Both the position numbers and the translations under genes were made by a program. Below the pieces are notes generated by a model. That model did no database searches, was not told the origin of the DNA, and saw only the letters and a program-made list of their open reading frames with translations. From contig NZ_JACVVP010000001.1 of the NCBI RefSeq assembly GCF_014534745.1, forward strand, positions 62,001 through 126,000: a DNA stretch of 64,000 nucleotides. Reading direction: 5' to 3'. Numbering within the stretch: the stretch's first letter is position 1; each line of letters opens with the position of its first letter. Shown in pieces: positions 49,472 to 58,031 of the stretch. This DNA comes from Flammeovirga sp. EKP202. Its GTDB lineage: Bacteria > Bacteroidota > Bacteroidia > Cytophagales > Flammeovirgaceae.

Positions 49472-50533
49472 ATGAGCGAGTTTGAATTATATCTAACAAA
49501 AAAACGAATAGATCATAAAATTTTTAAGGAATCTGAGCCAGAAAGATACCAGGAATGGGAATCGCTGTTTATGATGGTACATCCTAAAAGTTTTACACAG
49601 CAAAAGCTATTTTTAATCAATCAAATTAGAAGAAGGTATTGGCTAGCAGAGGCAGTTAAGGTTGAAACTCCTAAGCCAAAACCAAAGGCAGCTCCAATTA
49701 AAAAAGTGGTGAAAGAGGAAGTGCCTTCTGATGAAACTACAGCAAAACCTAAACCTAAGTTTAGACCTAAGGTAAAACCAAAAGCGACATCATCATCGAA
49801 CTCAGAGGAAGAAACCAAAGAGGTTAAAAAAGTTGCTAGACCTGTTGTCAAAAGAAAATCAACAGCGGAAGGTGAAGTTACTCCCCCTAAAAAAGCAGCT
49901 CGTCTAGTGATGAAGAAAAAGTCACCAGAAGAAGAGGTTCCATCTAAGCCTGCACGTCCGGTCTTTAAGCGTAAACCGGCATCAGAGAATACAGAAAGTT
50001 CTGATGAAGCGACTCCAAAAAAGGCAGCTCGTCCAGTGATGAAGAAAAAGTCATCGGAAGAAGAGGTTCCATCTAAGCCTGCACGCCCGGTCTTTAAGCG
50101 TAAACCGGCATCAGAGAGTACAGAAAGTTCTGATGAAGGGACACCTAAAAAAGCAGCTCGTCCGGTGATGAAGAAAAAATCATCGGAAGAAGAGGTTCCA
50201 TCTAAACCTGCACGTCCTGTCTTTAAGCGTAAACCGGCATCAGAGAGTACAGAAAGTTCTGATGAAGCGACACCAAAAAAAGCAGCTCGTCCAGTGATGA
50301 AGAAAAAATCATCGGAAGAAGATTTTCCATCTAAACCTGCACGTCCGGTCTTTAAGCGTAAATCGGCATCAGAAAGTGCTAAGCCTGAAGCTACACCAGA
50401 ATCAGAATCAACGGAACCTAAAAAAGTAAGGCCAGTAATGAAAAAGGAGCCTGAAGCAGAAAATACTACTGAAGCTCCTAAGAAAAGAGTTAGACCTGTT
50501 TTTAAACCTAAAAAGAAAGACGACTCAGAGTAA
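49472..50533 (+). CDS. Basic Lys/Pro-rich protein with 43-residue tandem repeats
   Basis: Protein of 353 residues. A conserved-looking head (about 1-55: FELYLTKKRIDHKIFKESEP, SLFMMVHPKSFTQQKLFLIN) precedes a disordered, strongly basic tail. The tail holds about four copies of a 43-residue unit containing VPSKPARPVFKRKPASE and TPKKAARPVMKKKS, then shorter variants. ATG 49472 is used; a GTG lies one codon upstream. No signal peptide is present, so it is cytoplasmic; the tail resembles nucleic-acid-binding tails of histone-like or translation-linked proteins (comparison only). Its stop overlaps the convergent GDSL gene by nine bases. Confidence 0.8.
   Translation: MSEFELYLTKKRIDHKIFKESEPERYQEWESLFMMVHPKSFTQQKLFLINQIRRRYWLAEAVKVETPKPKPKAAPIKKVVKEEVPSDETTAKPKPKFRPKVKPKATSSSNSEEETKEVKKVARPVVKRKSTAEGEVTPPKKAARLVMKKKSPEEEVPSKPARPVFKRKPASENTESSDEATPKKAARPVMKKKSSEEEVPSKPARPVFKRKPASESTESSDEGTPKKAARPVMKKKSSEEEVPSKPARPVFKRKPASESTESSDEATPKKAARPVMKKKSSEEDFPSKPARPVFKRKSASESAKPEATPESESTEPKKVRPVMKKEPEAENTTEAPKKRVRPVFKPKKKDDSE
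49934..50390 (+). repeat. 129-bp in-frame tandem repeats
   Basis: The start GAGGTTCCATCTAA recurs at 49934, 50063 and 50192, and as GATTTTCCATCTAA at 50321, each exactly 129 bases apart. The units are nearly identical at DNA level, pointing to recent unequal recombination. A partial, more diverged unit precedes the first copy. Confidence 0.92.
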
Positions 50534-51214
50534 AGGTTTTAATGCTTTTATTACATTTTTTGCTAAAATTTTAGCCCCTTCTTCGTTGGGGTGAATACCA
50601 TCTTCTTGATTTAAGGAAGGTTCACCTGCTACATTTTCAAGTAAAAAATGAAGAAGGAATGTATTTTTATTACTTGAAACAGTAGGATATATTTTTTGAA
50701 AAGCATCAAAATAGTCTTTTCCCATATTGGGAGGAGGAACTATACCCGCTAAAAGAATTTTACAATCCGGATTACTTGCTCTTACCTTATCAATAATACT
50801 TTCCAGGTTTTGCTGACTATTTTCGGGTGAAATACCTCTAAGAGCATCATTACCTCCTAGTGCCAAAACAAAAATATCAGGTTTATTTTGGCCTAAAATC
50901 CAATCAACTCTTTCATTTCCACCCGCCGTTGTTTCTCCACTTAACCCGGCATTAATGCAATGGTAATTGATGTCTAAGCTATCAAATTCTCTTTGAATAA
51001 CAGAAGGGAAAGCAGCTTCTTTTTCTAGCCCATATCCTGCTGTAAGACTATTTCCAAAAAAAATAATGTTCTTTCTGTTTACTTCAGGGCTAGAATCTTT
51101 TTGTACTTCAACTTTTACAGTTTTTGAATTTTCTTGCTTCTGATCAGTTGAATTACAACTTAAAAACAAAGCGTACATTAAAAAATGGAAGATTAAAAAT
51201 GTGTTTAATTTCAT
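50525..51214 (-). CDS. GDSL-type arylesterase/acyl-hydrolase lipoprotein (TesA-like)
   Basis: Lipoprotein of 229 residues starting at 51214 (MKLNTFLIFHFLMYALFLSC), with a lipobox ending at Cys20; upstream in-frame codons are not part of it. Block I IIFFGNSLTAGYGL, block II LSGETTAGGNERVDW, block III ALGGNDALRG and the end motif EDGIHPNEEG match the TesA/arylesterase group of SGNH hydrolases, with Asn in place of Asp before the nucleophile Ser. It hydrolyses short acyl or aryl esters or thioesters (family). The 3' end overlaps the convergent repeat protein gene by nine bases. Confidence 0.93.
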   Translation of the reverse strand: MKLNTFLIFHFLMYALFLSCNSTDQKQENSKTVKVEVQKDSSPEVNRKNIIFFGNSLTAGYGLEKEAAFPSVIQREFDSLDINYHCINAGLSGETTAGGNERVDWILGQNKPDIFVLALGGNDALRGISPENSQQNLESIIDKVRASNPDCKILLAGIVPPPNMGKDYFDAFQKIYPTVSSNKNTFLLHFLLENVAGEPSLNQEDGIHPNEEGAKILAKNVIKALKPLL

Positions 51215-51325
51215 GATTTCTTGCAGATGTATTTTCAGTAAAAGTAATGATGAGTTTCTAGAAGAATAAACTCTTAAATTACAATTAGCTATTTGACCTT
51301 TAAACCTAATTTTATTTCCAATACA

Positions 51326-51748
51326 ATGCAAAAAGATTTTAAAATCCATAAAGTATTGTCGTATTGGGCACTTCGAATTGTACCTTCTGTAATCTTACTT
51401 CAATCTTTACTTTACAAATTCGGAGATGATGCCGAGTCCGTTTATATTTTTACAATTACAGGCTTAGGAGACGACATACGTTTGTTAATGGCTGTATTTG
51501 AATTTATCGCAGCATTTTTTCTAGTTTACCCTCCATTGTCTAAGGAAGGGGCAAGGCTTTCGGTTGCTATCACTTCTTTCTTGCTGATGGTTCATCTATT
51601 TATTGTTGGGGTAGATTTACCCGTAGAAGGTGGATATTCGGAAGGATTGCAATTATTTGGTATGACCTTAGTCGCTTTTTTAACTTCGTTGTTGGTTTTA
51701 GAGCAAGAAGTAGAAGGGCAAAGAACATATAAGAAACAGTTGACTTAA
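51326..51748 (+). CDS. DoxX-like small membrane protein
   Basis: Integral membrane protein of 140 residues with four predicted helices (about 10-30, 48-66, 74-93, 103-123). The first segment pattern LRIVPSVILLQSLLYKFGDDAES and the acidic residue in the third segment resemble DoxX/DUF6041-like proteins. ATG 51326 is used; an in-frame TTG at 51293 would add eleven residues. Function unknown; DoxX relatives are linked to redox or sulfur metabolism. It is divergent from the GDSL lipoprotein gene. Confidence 0.62.
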   Translation: MQKDFKIHKVLSYWALRIVPSVILLQSLLYKFGDDAESVYIFTITGLGDDIRLLMAVFEFIAAFFLVYPPLSKEGARLSVAITSFLLMVHLFIVGVDLPVEGGYSEGLQLFGMTLVAFLTSLLVLEQEVEGQRTYKKQLT

Positions 51749-51853
51749 AATAAACTTACGCTTAATAAAATATTTTCATGAATCTTTATAATTTTAAGCT
51801 GTTTTATTATTTTTAAATGAGACAGCTAATTTTTTGCTCTTAATTTTTAATCC

Positions 51854-52375
51854 ATGAAAAATACTGTAATTCAATCTGCTGTAGAGCTATCAGACCAACT
51901 TTGTAATTTATTACCCCAATTATTAGAAGAACAATATATAGCTCCATTAGCTCTATTCAACGGTTCATCTATCGGTCAACATACTAGACATATTATAGAA
52001 TTTTATCAATGTCTTCAAGCAAGTTTTCAAAAAGAAGTTTCCGTTTGTTATGAAGAACGAAAAAGAGATCTTGCTATTGAATGTAACCTAAAAGAGGCAA
52101 TTCTCAGTATAAAAGAGACCGCTAAATGGTTGAAAACGATTCATGAACCTTTTTATAGCATGAATTTGGTGGTAAAGGACTATCAAAATAATGACATGAA
52201 TGAATGGAGTACTCCAACAACTTTAGCAAGAGAAGTACATCATTGTAATGAACATGCTGTTCATCATTTAGCAATTATAAAAATAGGTCTTCAACATTAT
52301 TTTCCAACCATTGTTATTGGTGAGCAAGTTGGAGTAGCAAAATCTACTACAGCTTTTCAAAAACAACAATCTTAG
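51854..52375 (+). CDS. DinB-like four-helix metal-binding protein
   Basis: Protein of 173 residues of the DinB/YfiT fold. Three His sites for the metal are visible: SIGQHTRHIIEFY (first helix), and REVHHCNEHAVHHLAIIKIG (last helices) with two His in the usual spacing. Members are thiol-S-transferases or of unknown function. The next gene (NRDE) begins 18 bases downstream, so they are probably co-transcribed. The thiol cofactor in Bacteroidota of this type is not known to me. Confidence 0.8.
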   Translation: MKNTVIQSAVELSDQLCNLLPQLLEEQYIAPLALFNGSSIGQHTRHIIEFYQCLQASFQKEVSVCYEERKRDLAIECNLKEAILSIKETAKWLKTIHEPFYSMNLVVKDYQNNDMNEWSTPTTLAREVHHCNEHAVHHLAIIKIGLQHYFPTIVIGEQVGVAKSTTAFQKQQS

Positions 52376-52392
52376 GAATAGAATCTTTATTT

Positions 52393-53136
52393 ATGTGTAC
52401 ACTCAGCTACGTTCCAATTTCATCTTCTTCCTATATTTTTACATCTAATAGAGATGAAAGAAAAAGTAGGACTTCAGCTTTTGCTCCGACAATCCATAAA
52501 GAAAATGGTGTTAAATTTTTAGCTCCAATTGATGGTGAAGCCTTAGGTACTTGGCTTGGAGCTACTGAACAAGGAAGGGTAGTTTGTTTATTGAATGGGG
52601 AGTTTGAAATACATATACCTACACCTCCATATAAACACAGTAGAGGCAAGGTGGTTATGGATGCTTTAACAGCACCAATTATATCTGATTACCTTGAAAA
52701 TTATGACTTTGATAATATTGAGCCATTTACTTTAATTGTTGTTGAAAATAGAGGTACTATTGAGCTTCTTCAGTTTGTGTGGGATGGATCTGAAAAACAT
52801 TTTTCAAGATTAGATAGTAATGTCCCACATATTTGGTCTTCATCTACTTTATATACTCCTCAACAAAAGGAAAAAAGAACAGCAAAATTTATGCTTTGGC
52901 TGAATGAAAAAAGCAGATTACCTAAGGAGATATTACAAGTACACGAAGCGATTAATGCGGGGGGTAAATTGGGTTTGTCGATGCTAAGGCCTCAATATTG
53001 TACAGTAAGTTGTACACAATTAGAGGTAGATGCTATGTCAGTAAATATGTTTTACCACGACAGACTTACACAGGAAAAAGATCAACTCAAGTTGCCATTT
53101 ACTATAATTAATTATGAATCTCAAACCGGACTTTAG
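52393..53136 (+). CDS. NRDE/TANGO2-family protein
   Basis: Protein of 247 residues of the NRDE family (TANGO2 in animals). It starts MCTLSYVPISSSSYIFTSNRDERKS, with Cys2, a residue conserved in the family and possibly an N-terminal nucleophile, and the SNRDE motif near residue 18. Further family marks are PIDGEALGTWLGATEQG and VVCLLNGEFE. The animal homologue is tied to Golgi organisation, lipid and haem handling; the bacterial role is open. It overlaps the ATP-grasp gene by 23 bases and follows the DinB-like gene closely. Confidence 0.88.
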   Translation: MCTLSYVPISSSSYIFTSNRDERKSRTSAFAPTIHKENGVKFLAPIDGEALGTWLGATEQGRVVCLLNGEFEIHIPTPPYKHSRGKVVMDALTAPIISDYLENYDFDNIEPFTLIVVENRGTIELLQFVWDGSEKHFSRLDSNVPHIWSSSTLYTPQQKEKRTAKFMLWLNEKSRLPKEILQVHEAINAGGKLGLSMLRPQYCTVSCTQLEVDAMSVNMFYHDRLTQEKDQLKLPFTIINYESQTGL

Positions 53137-54124
53137 ACATAGAATATTGAAGTGGGAATTCTGGCCCTTTTATATTTTTTATATTCCAGTCTACTTTTTT
53201 TACTTTTTTCTCTCTATACTCTCTAAGTCATTTAGCTTTATGACTTTAGTAAACCCTGGGATGAAGTATGGCGGATTTTTTAATTATTCAAAATTCAATG
53301 CATTAAAGCAAATACCAGAGGAATATTTACCGAAATCTCATTTTTTCTTTTCTACCCCAACACTTCAAGAAGTAAAGTCCACAATGAAGCAGTTGGATTT
53401 AAATTTCCCTATTATTCTAAAACCTGATGAAGGTGAAAGAGGAAGTGGTGTAGAAAAGGTGAATTCAGATGAAGAAATAGAAAATTATTTATCGACAAAT
53501 CCTTCAGGAGTAATTCTTCAAGAATTCATCACTGCGAATTATGAGTATGGTGTGATGTATGTAAGGCATCCTTCTGAACAAAGCGGTCAAATAACGTCAG
53601 TGGTTTATAAAGGTGAACTTTTTGTAGTTGGTGATGGAAAAAGTACATTATTGGAATTATTTAAAAGTCATCGTCGAGCCGTTTTATACATTGATTTCCT
53701 AAAAGAAAAATATAACAAGGAGTTAGATCTTATTCTTTTAGAGAATGAAGTATTCATGCTTTCAAAAATGGGTAATCACTGTAGAGGTGCGATTTTCAAT
53801 GATGCTAATTATTTGAAGGATGAACTTGATATTCGAGTTTTCGATAAAATATCTTCTCATGTAGACGACTTCTATTTCGGTAGATACGATATCAAGGCGG
53901 AGAGTGAAGAAGCTTTAAAGGACGGACATTTTAAAATAATGGAATTAAATGGTGTGAATTCAGAACCTGCACATATTTATGATCCAGACAATTCAATTAT
54001 AAGAGCTTATAAGGACCTATTTTTACATTGGTGGAAAATTTATCAAATAAGTAAAGAAAACAGAAAAAAAGGCTACCCTGAGACATCATTTCCTTTATTA
54101 GTGAAATCATTGATGCAACGATAA
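53114..54124 (+). CDS. Membrane-anchored ATP-grasp protein
   Basis: Protein of 336 residues. A hydrophobic N-terminal segment (about 13-44, rich in Phe and Tyr) is followed by an ATP-grasp fold: FPIILKPDEGERGSGVEKV (ATP-binding Lys and flexible loop), VILQEFITANYEYGVMY, and near the end FGRYDIKAES and KIMELNGVNSEPAHIYDP with the metal-binding acidic/Asn residues. The fold catalyses carboxylate-amine or carboxylate-thiol ligation, as in D-Ala-D-Ala ligase, whose name such proteins often receive; here the substrate is unknown. It overlaps the NRDE gene by 23 bases, suggesting coupled translation. Confidence 0.8.
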   Translation: MNLKPDFRHRILKWEFWPFYIFYIPVYFFYFFLSILSKSFSFMTLVNPGMKYGGFFNYSKFNALKQIPEEYLPKSHFFFSTPTLQEVKSTMKQLDLNFPIILKPDEGERGSGVEKVNSDEEIENYLSTNPSGVILQEFITANYEYGVMYVRHPSEQSGQITSVVYKGELFVVGDGKSTLLELFKSHRRAVLYIDFLKEKYNKELDLILLENEVFMLSKMGNHCRGAIFNDANYLKDELDIRVFDKISSHVDDFYFGRYDIKAESEEALKDGHFKIMELNGVNSEPAHIYDPDNSIIRAYKDLFLHWWKIYQISKENRKKGYPETSFPLLVKSLMQR

Positions 54125-54190
54125 TTGTAGTCTTATTACAGAATCCAATATTCACTTAACAGTTACGCATTTATATCACTTGAAAATGAT

Positions 54191-54198
54191 TACTTTTG
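54191..54198 (+). promoter_or_regulatory. Candidate -7 promoter element for recF
   Basis: TACTTTTG (followed by CG) fits TAnnTTTG, 21 bases before ATG 54220. It supports that ATG over an in-frame TTG at 54196, which lies inside the motif. Confidence 0.5.
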
Positions 54199-54219
54199 CG
54201 ACTTAGCAAAAGAAATAAC

Positions 54220-55293
54220 ATGTATCTGGAAAGACTTTATCTAAAGAATTTTAAAAATTACGATGAACTCACTTTAGAATTAGAGGATGGAATTAACTGC
54301 ATCATTGGTCCCAATGGTATAGGGAAAACAAACTTGATTGATGCAGTGTATATGTTATCGATGACAAAGAGTGCATTTAGTTTTACTGAAAACCAAAATG
54401 TAAAACATGGTTCAAGTGATTTTGCACTTTCAGGAAGGTTTAAAAGTGAGACAGATTTAAGTACTGTCATCTGTCAGTACGATAAGTCTAAAAAAAAGAT
54501 AAGTCTTAACGGTAAGGAATACAGTCGTTTCAGCGAACATTTTGGGAAGTTTCCATGTGTATTAATTGCACCGAACGATACAGATTTACTTAGGGAAGGT
54601 AGTGAAGTTAGAAGGCGTTATTTTGATAGTGTAATTTCTCAGTTTGATAAAGAATATCTTCAATCATTAATTGATTATCAAAGAGCATTATTGCAAAGAA
54701 ATCAACTATTGAAAAATTTTGCTGAACAAAGACAAATACCTAATAAAGATTGGGTTGCCCCTTACAACCATGTTTTATTGAAAGAAGGACAACAAATACA
54801 AACTAAACGAAACTCTTTTATTGATGAATTTAAATTTCTCTTTAAAGAATCTTATTTTTCAATAGCAGGAGAAGAAGTAGCAGAAATAAACTATAAAACA
54901 GACTTTGGAAGTGACCTAATTTTTGAAGATTCATGGGAGAAAGATGTTGCTTTGCAGAGAACAACAAAGGGTATTCATAAAGATGACTTTGATTTTCGAC
55001 TAAATTCCTACCCATTAAAAAAATACGGATCCCAAGGACAGCAAAAGTCTTTTATCATAGCCTTGAAACTTGGACAGTATTTACTTCTTAAAAAGCAACT
55101 TCATACGAGTCCGATATTGTTATTAGATGATATTTTTGACAAATTGGATGACATTCGAATCAAAAAATTGCTTGGTTTAATAAAAGAAAAGAAATTTAGT
55201 CAGATTTTATTGTCAGATGCTCGACCTGAACGGTCTAAAACATTGATAGAGCAGATTTCAATGCCTTGTAATATCATAGAATTAAAAAAATAA
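54220..55293 (+). CDS. recF: DNA replication/repair protein RecF
   Basis: SMC-like ATPase of 357 residues that helps load RecA at gaps. The Walker A GPNGIGKT is at 30-37, the signature-like region is KYGSQGQQKSFIIALKLGQ, and the Walker B is LLLDDIFDKLDD. DNA-facing residues follow the usual pattern of RecF rather than of SbcC or Rad50. No dnaN or gyrB is beside it. The DUF721 gene starts seven bases after the stop, an arrangement often seen in bacteria (recF-DUF721). Confidence 0.97.
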   Translation: MYLERLYLKNFKNYDELTLELEDGINCIIGPNGIGKTNLIDAVYMLSMTKSAFSFTENQNVKHGSSDFALSGRFKSETDLSTVICQYDKSKKKISLNGKEYSRFSEHFGKFPCVLIAPNDTDLLREGSEVRRRYFDSVISQFDKEYLQSLIDYQRALLQRNQLLKNFAEQRQIPNKDWVAPYNHVLLKEGQQIQTKRNSFIDEFKFLFKESYFSIAGEEVAEINYKTDFGSDLIFEDSWEKDVALQRTTKGIHKDDFDFRLNSYPLKKYGSQGQQKSFIIALKLGQYLLLKKQLHTSPILLLDDIFDKLDDIRIKKLLGLIKEKKFSQILLSDARPERSKTLIEQISMPCNIIELKK

Positions 55294-55300
55294 TTTAATT

Positions 55301-55642
55301 TTGAGTGATGACAGAAAGATAAAGTACAGGTTTAGAAAAGTAACCCCAATTCCTAAGAAGCATGAAACGATAAGTGTAGCTGGTGCGATGCAGGATTTTG
55401 TGAAATCTTTAAAAAAAAGTCATAGTTATAATCAAGCAATGATTGAAAAAGTGTGGGAAGATGAATTAGGTACGCCAATTGCTTCTCGAACTATGAGTTT
55501 AAAGTTAAGAGGGAAAATACTTTACGCTCGCTTATCAACTCCTACTTTGAAAAATGAACTAACGATGGCAAGAGAAAGAATTGTAAGAAAATTAAATAGA
55601 CGGCTGGGAGCAGAAGTTTTAACAGATATAAAATTTGCATAA
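55301..55642 (+). CDS. DUF721/DciA-like protein
   Basis: Protein of 113 residues with a TTG start at 55301, the only in-frame start before residue 29. The DUF721 domain (about 27-110) shows AMQDFVKSLKKSHSYNQAMIEKVWEDELG-type helices and then LRGKILYARLSTPTLKNELTMARERIVRKLN. DUF721 includes DciA, the helicase operator of bacteria without DnaC. Such a role fits the recF neighbourhood but is an inference. The stop is 14 bases before manC, so recF, this gene and the polysaccharide genes may share a transcript. Confidence 0.85.
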   Translation: MSDDRKIKYRFRKVTPIPKKHETISVAGAMQDFVKSLKKSHSYNQAMIEKVWEDELGTPIASRTMSLKLRGKILYARLSTPTLKNELTMARERIVRKLNRRLGAEVLTDIKFA

Positions 55643-55656
55643 TAACTATATAGAAA

Positions 55657-56733
55657 ATGAGTAATAATTATGTGGTCATTATGGCTGGTGGAATCGGAAG
55701 TAGATTCTGGCCATTTAGTAGACAAAAAAGACCAAAGCAATTTCAAGATATTTTAGGTACAGGTCGTACAATGATTCAACAAACTGTAGATCGGTTTGAA
55801 GGAGTATGTCCTAAAGAAAATATTTATATAGTTACAAGTAAAGATTATAAAGAGATAACCAAAGAACAATTACCATTTCTCTCTGATGATCAGATCTTAT
55901 TAGAACCTTGTCGAAGAAATACAGCTCCATGTGTAGCTTATGCTGCCTATAAGATTGCAGAAAAAGATCCTGAAGCTAATATCGTAGTAGCACCAGCTGA
56001 TCATGTAATTTTAGATGTTCCAGAATTTCAATTAAGGGTTGAAAAAGCTTTACACTACGTTGCTTCCCATGATATTTTGGTTACTCTTGGTATTCGACCT
56101 AATAGACCCGATACAGGATACGGATATATTCAAGCTCTTAATGATGAAAGGTTAGAAGTTTTATATAAAGTAAAAACTTTTACAGAAAAACCCAATGAAG
56201 AATTAGCAAGGGCGTTTGTATTAAGTGGTGACTTTGTTTGGAATGCAGGAATTTTTGTTTGGAATGTCAAAGCAATAAAAAAAGCAATAGAAACACATCT
56301 TCAAGATGTACATGAACTGTTTAATAGTGCTATTGGTACGTTCTATACCTCAGAAGAAGAACAAAAAATTGATGGAATATATCATCAGTGTAGAGATATT
56401 TCTATTGATTATGGTATAATGGAGCATGCGAATAACGTATATGTCATGAGGACAGATTTTGGATGGTCTGATTTGGGTACTTGGAAATCTCTCTATGAAC
56501 AAGCAGATAAAAACCAAGAAGAAAATGTGCTTCATGGTAATGTGATGTCATATGAAACCTTTAATACTATTGTAAAGACACCAAAAGAAAAGTTGGTTGT
56601 TGTACAAGGTTTGGAAAATTACATTGTGGCAGAATATGATAATGTGTTGATGATTTGTGAAAAAGATCATGAACAAAGAGTGAAACAGTTTTTAGCCAAT
56701 GCTAAAGATCAGAAAGGCAAAGAATTTGTCTAA
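55657..56733 (+). CDS. manC: Mannose-1-phosphate guanylyltransferase
   Basis: Makes GDP-mannose from mannose-1-phosphate and GTP. The protein has 358 residues, the single-function form without the PMI cupin domain. The nucleotide-binding start VVIMAGGIGSRFWPFSRQKRPKQF, the metal-binding VVAPADHVI, the FTEKPNEE motif and NAGIFVWNV are all present. It opens the polysaccharide biosynthesis run; GDP-mannose or a derivative such as GDP-fucose is expected as donor, though no gmd/fcl is in the window. Confidence 0.95.
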   Translation: MSNNYVVIMAGGIGSRFWPFSRQKRPKQFQDILGTGRTMIQQTVDRFEGVCPKENIYIVTSKDYKEITKEQLPFLSDDQILLEPCRRNTAPCVAYAAYKIAEKDPEANIVVAPADHVILDVPEFQLRVEKALHYVASHDILVTLGIRPNRPDTGYGYIQALNDERLEVLYKVKTFTEKPNEELARAFVLSGDFVWNAGIFVWNVKAIKKAIETHLQDVHELFNSAIGTFYTSEEEQKIDGIYHQCRDISIDYGIMEHANNVYVMRTDFGWSDLGTWKSLYEQADKNQEENVLHGNVMSYETFNTIVKTPKEKLVVVQGLENYIVAEYDNVLMICEKDHEQRVKQFLANAKDQKGKEFV

Positions 56734-56763
56734 TTTTTTAATTCCTAAAACTATTAACAAATA

Positions 56764-58029
56764 ATGAATAAGACTATTGGAGTCATTGGCTTAGGGTATG
56801 TGGGATTACCTCTGGCTGCAGAGTTTGCCAAACAAAAGGTAAATGTAGTAGGGTTCGATATTAATTCGGAAAGAATAAAAGAGTTAAATAAAGGTGTTGA
56901 TCATACTTTGGAAGTTTCTTCAGAAGAATTAAAAGAAGCTAAAAGTTTTATTCAATATACTTCAAGCATAGATGATTTAAAATCGGTAGATATTTATATC
57001 GTAACGGTTCCAACTCCAATAGATGAATATAAAACACCTGATCTGACACCACTAAAAAAAGCAAGTGAGACTGTTGGAAAAGTATTGTCTTATGGAAATA
57101 TAGTAGTATACGAGTCTACAGTATACCCAGGGTGTACTGAAGAGGTGTGTGTGCCAGTGCTTGAGAAGGTGAGTGGATTGCAATTCAATGAAGATTTCTA
57201 TGCAGGGTATTCTCCAGAAAGAATAAATCCAGGAGACCATGTACATCGAGTACATAATATTATGAAAGTTACATCAGGCTCTACACCTGAGATAGCTGAA
57301 GAGATTGATAAAATGTACCAAGTTGTTGTAAAGGTAGGTACTCATAAAGCATCGTCTATTAAAGTAGCAGAAGCTGCAAAAGTGATTGAAAATTCACAAA
57401 GAGATCTGAACATTGCATTTGTAAATGAATTATCAAAAATCTTTGATAAAGTAGGCATTGATACATTAGATGTATTAGAAGCAGCGGGTACAAAATGGAA
57501 CTTTCTTCCTTTTAGGCCTGGTCTTGTTGGTGGGCATTGTATAGGAGTTGATCCTTATTACCTTACTTATAAATCAGAATCATTAGGTTATCATCCCGAA
57601 GTAATTCTTGCAGGTCGAAGAATTAATGATGGTATGGGAGCTCACGTTGCTAACAAAGTGCTTCGTTTGATGATGGAGAAAAATGCATCAATTCAAAAAG
57701 GCACTAAAGTATTAATGCTTGGAATTACATTTAAAGAAGATTGTCCAGATATTAGAAACTCAAAAGCAATTGATGTAATTCGTGAACTTCAGTCTTTCAA
57801 TTTAGATGTAGAAGTTTATGATCCACATGCTGATAAAGACGAAGTTTTTGATGAATATGGTATTCATTTGACTCCACAAATAGGTGAAAACTATAGTGCT
57901 GTTATTCATGCTGTAGCACATAAGACTTTTCAAGAAACAATAGATTGGAAAGCATTGAGCAATACAGGTGCTGTAATCTACGACGTGAAGAGTGCTATTG
58001 ATAAAAAATATATTACTGATCGCCTCTAA
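56764..58029 (+). CDS. tviB: UDP-N-acetylhexosamine 6-dehydrogenase (TviB/WbpA/WbpO type)
   Basis: NAD-dependent four-electron oxidation of a UDP-HexNAc to its uronic acid. The protein has 421 residues. The N-terminal Rossmann fold has IGVIGLGYVGLPLAAEFAKQ, then VTVPTPID and VVYESTVYPG; the catalytic Cys is in RPGLVGGHCIGVDPYYL; the C-terminal domain has GITFKEDCPDIRNSKAID. The Vi-antigen enzyme TviB and its WbpA/WbpO relatives share these marks. The next gene is the WbpP/TviC-type 4-epimerase, which together would make UDP-GalNAcA or UDP-GlcNAcA. The symbol reflects the family; the exact substrate is open. Confidence 0.88.
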   Translation: MNKTIGVIGLGYVGLPLAAEFAKQKVNVVGFDINSERIKELNKGVDHTLEVSSEELKEAKSFIQYTSSIDDLKSVDIYIVTVPTPIDEYKTPDLTPLKKASETVGKVLSYGNIVVYESTVYPGCTEEVCVPVLEKVSGLQFNEDFYAGYSPERINPGDHVHRVHNIMKVTSGSTPEIAEEIDKMYQVVVKVGTHKASSIKVAEAAKVIENSQRDLNIAFVNELSKIFDKVGIDTLDVLEAAGTKWNFLPFRPGLVGGHCIGVDPYYLTYKSESLGYHPEVILAGRRINDGMGAHVANKVLRLMMEKNASIQKGTKVLMLGITFKEDCPDIRNSKAIDVIRELQSFNLDVEVYDPHADKDEVFDEYGIHLTPQIGENYSAVIHAVAHKTFQETIDWKALSNTGAVIYDVKSAIDKKYITDRL

Positions 58030-58031
58030 TC

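Noticed and set aside
49934-50390. Regularly spaced repeats as a CRISPR array
   Set aside because: The repeats are 129 bases, contiguous, in frame and part of a coding sequence; there are no spacers or cas genes.
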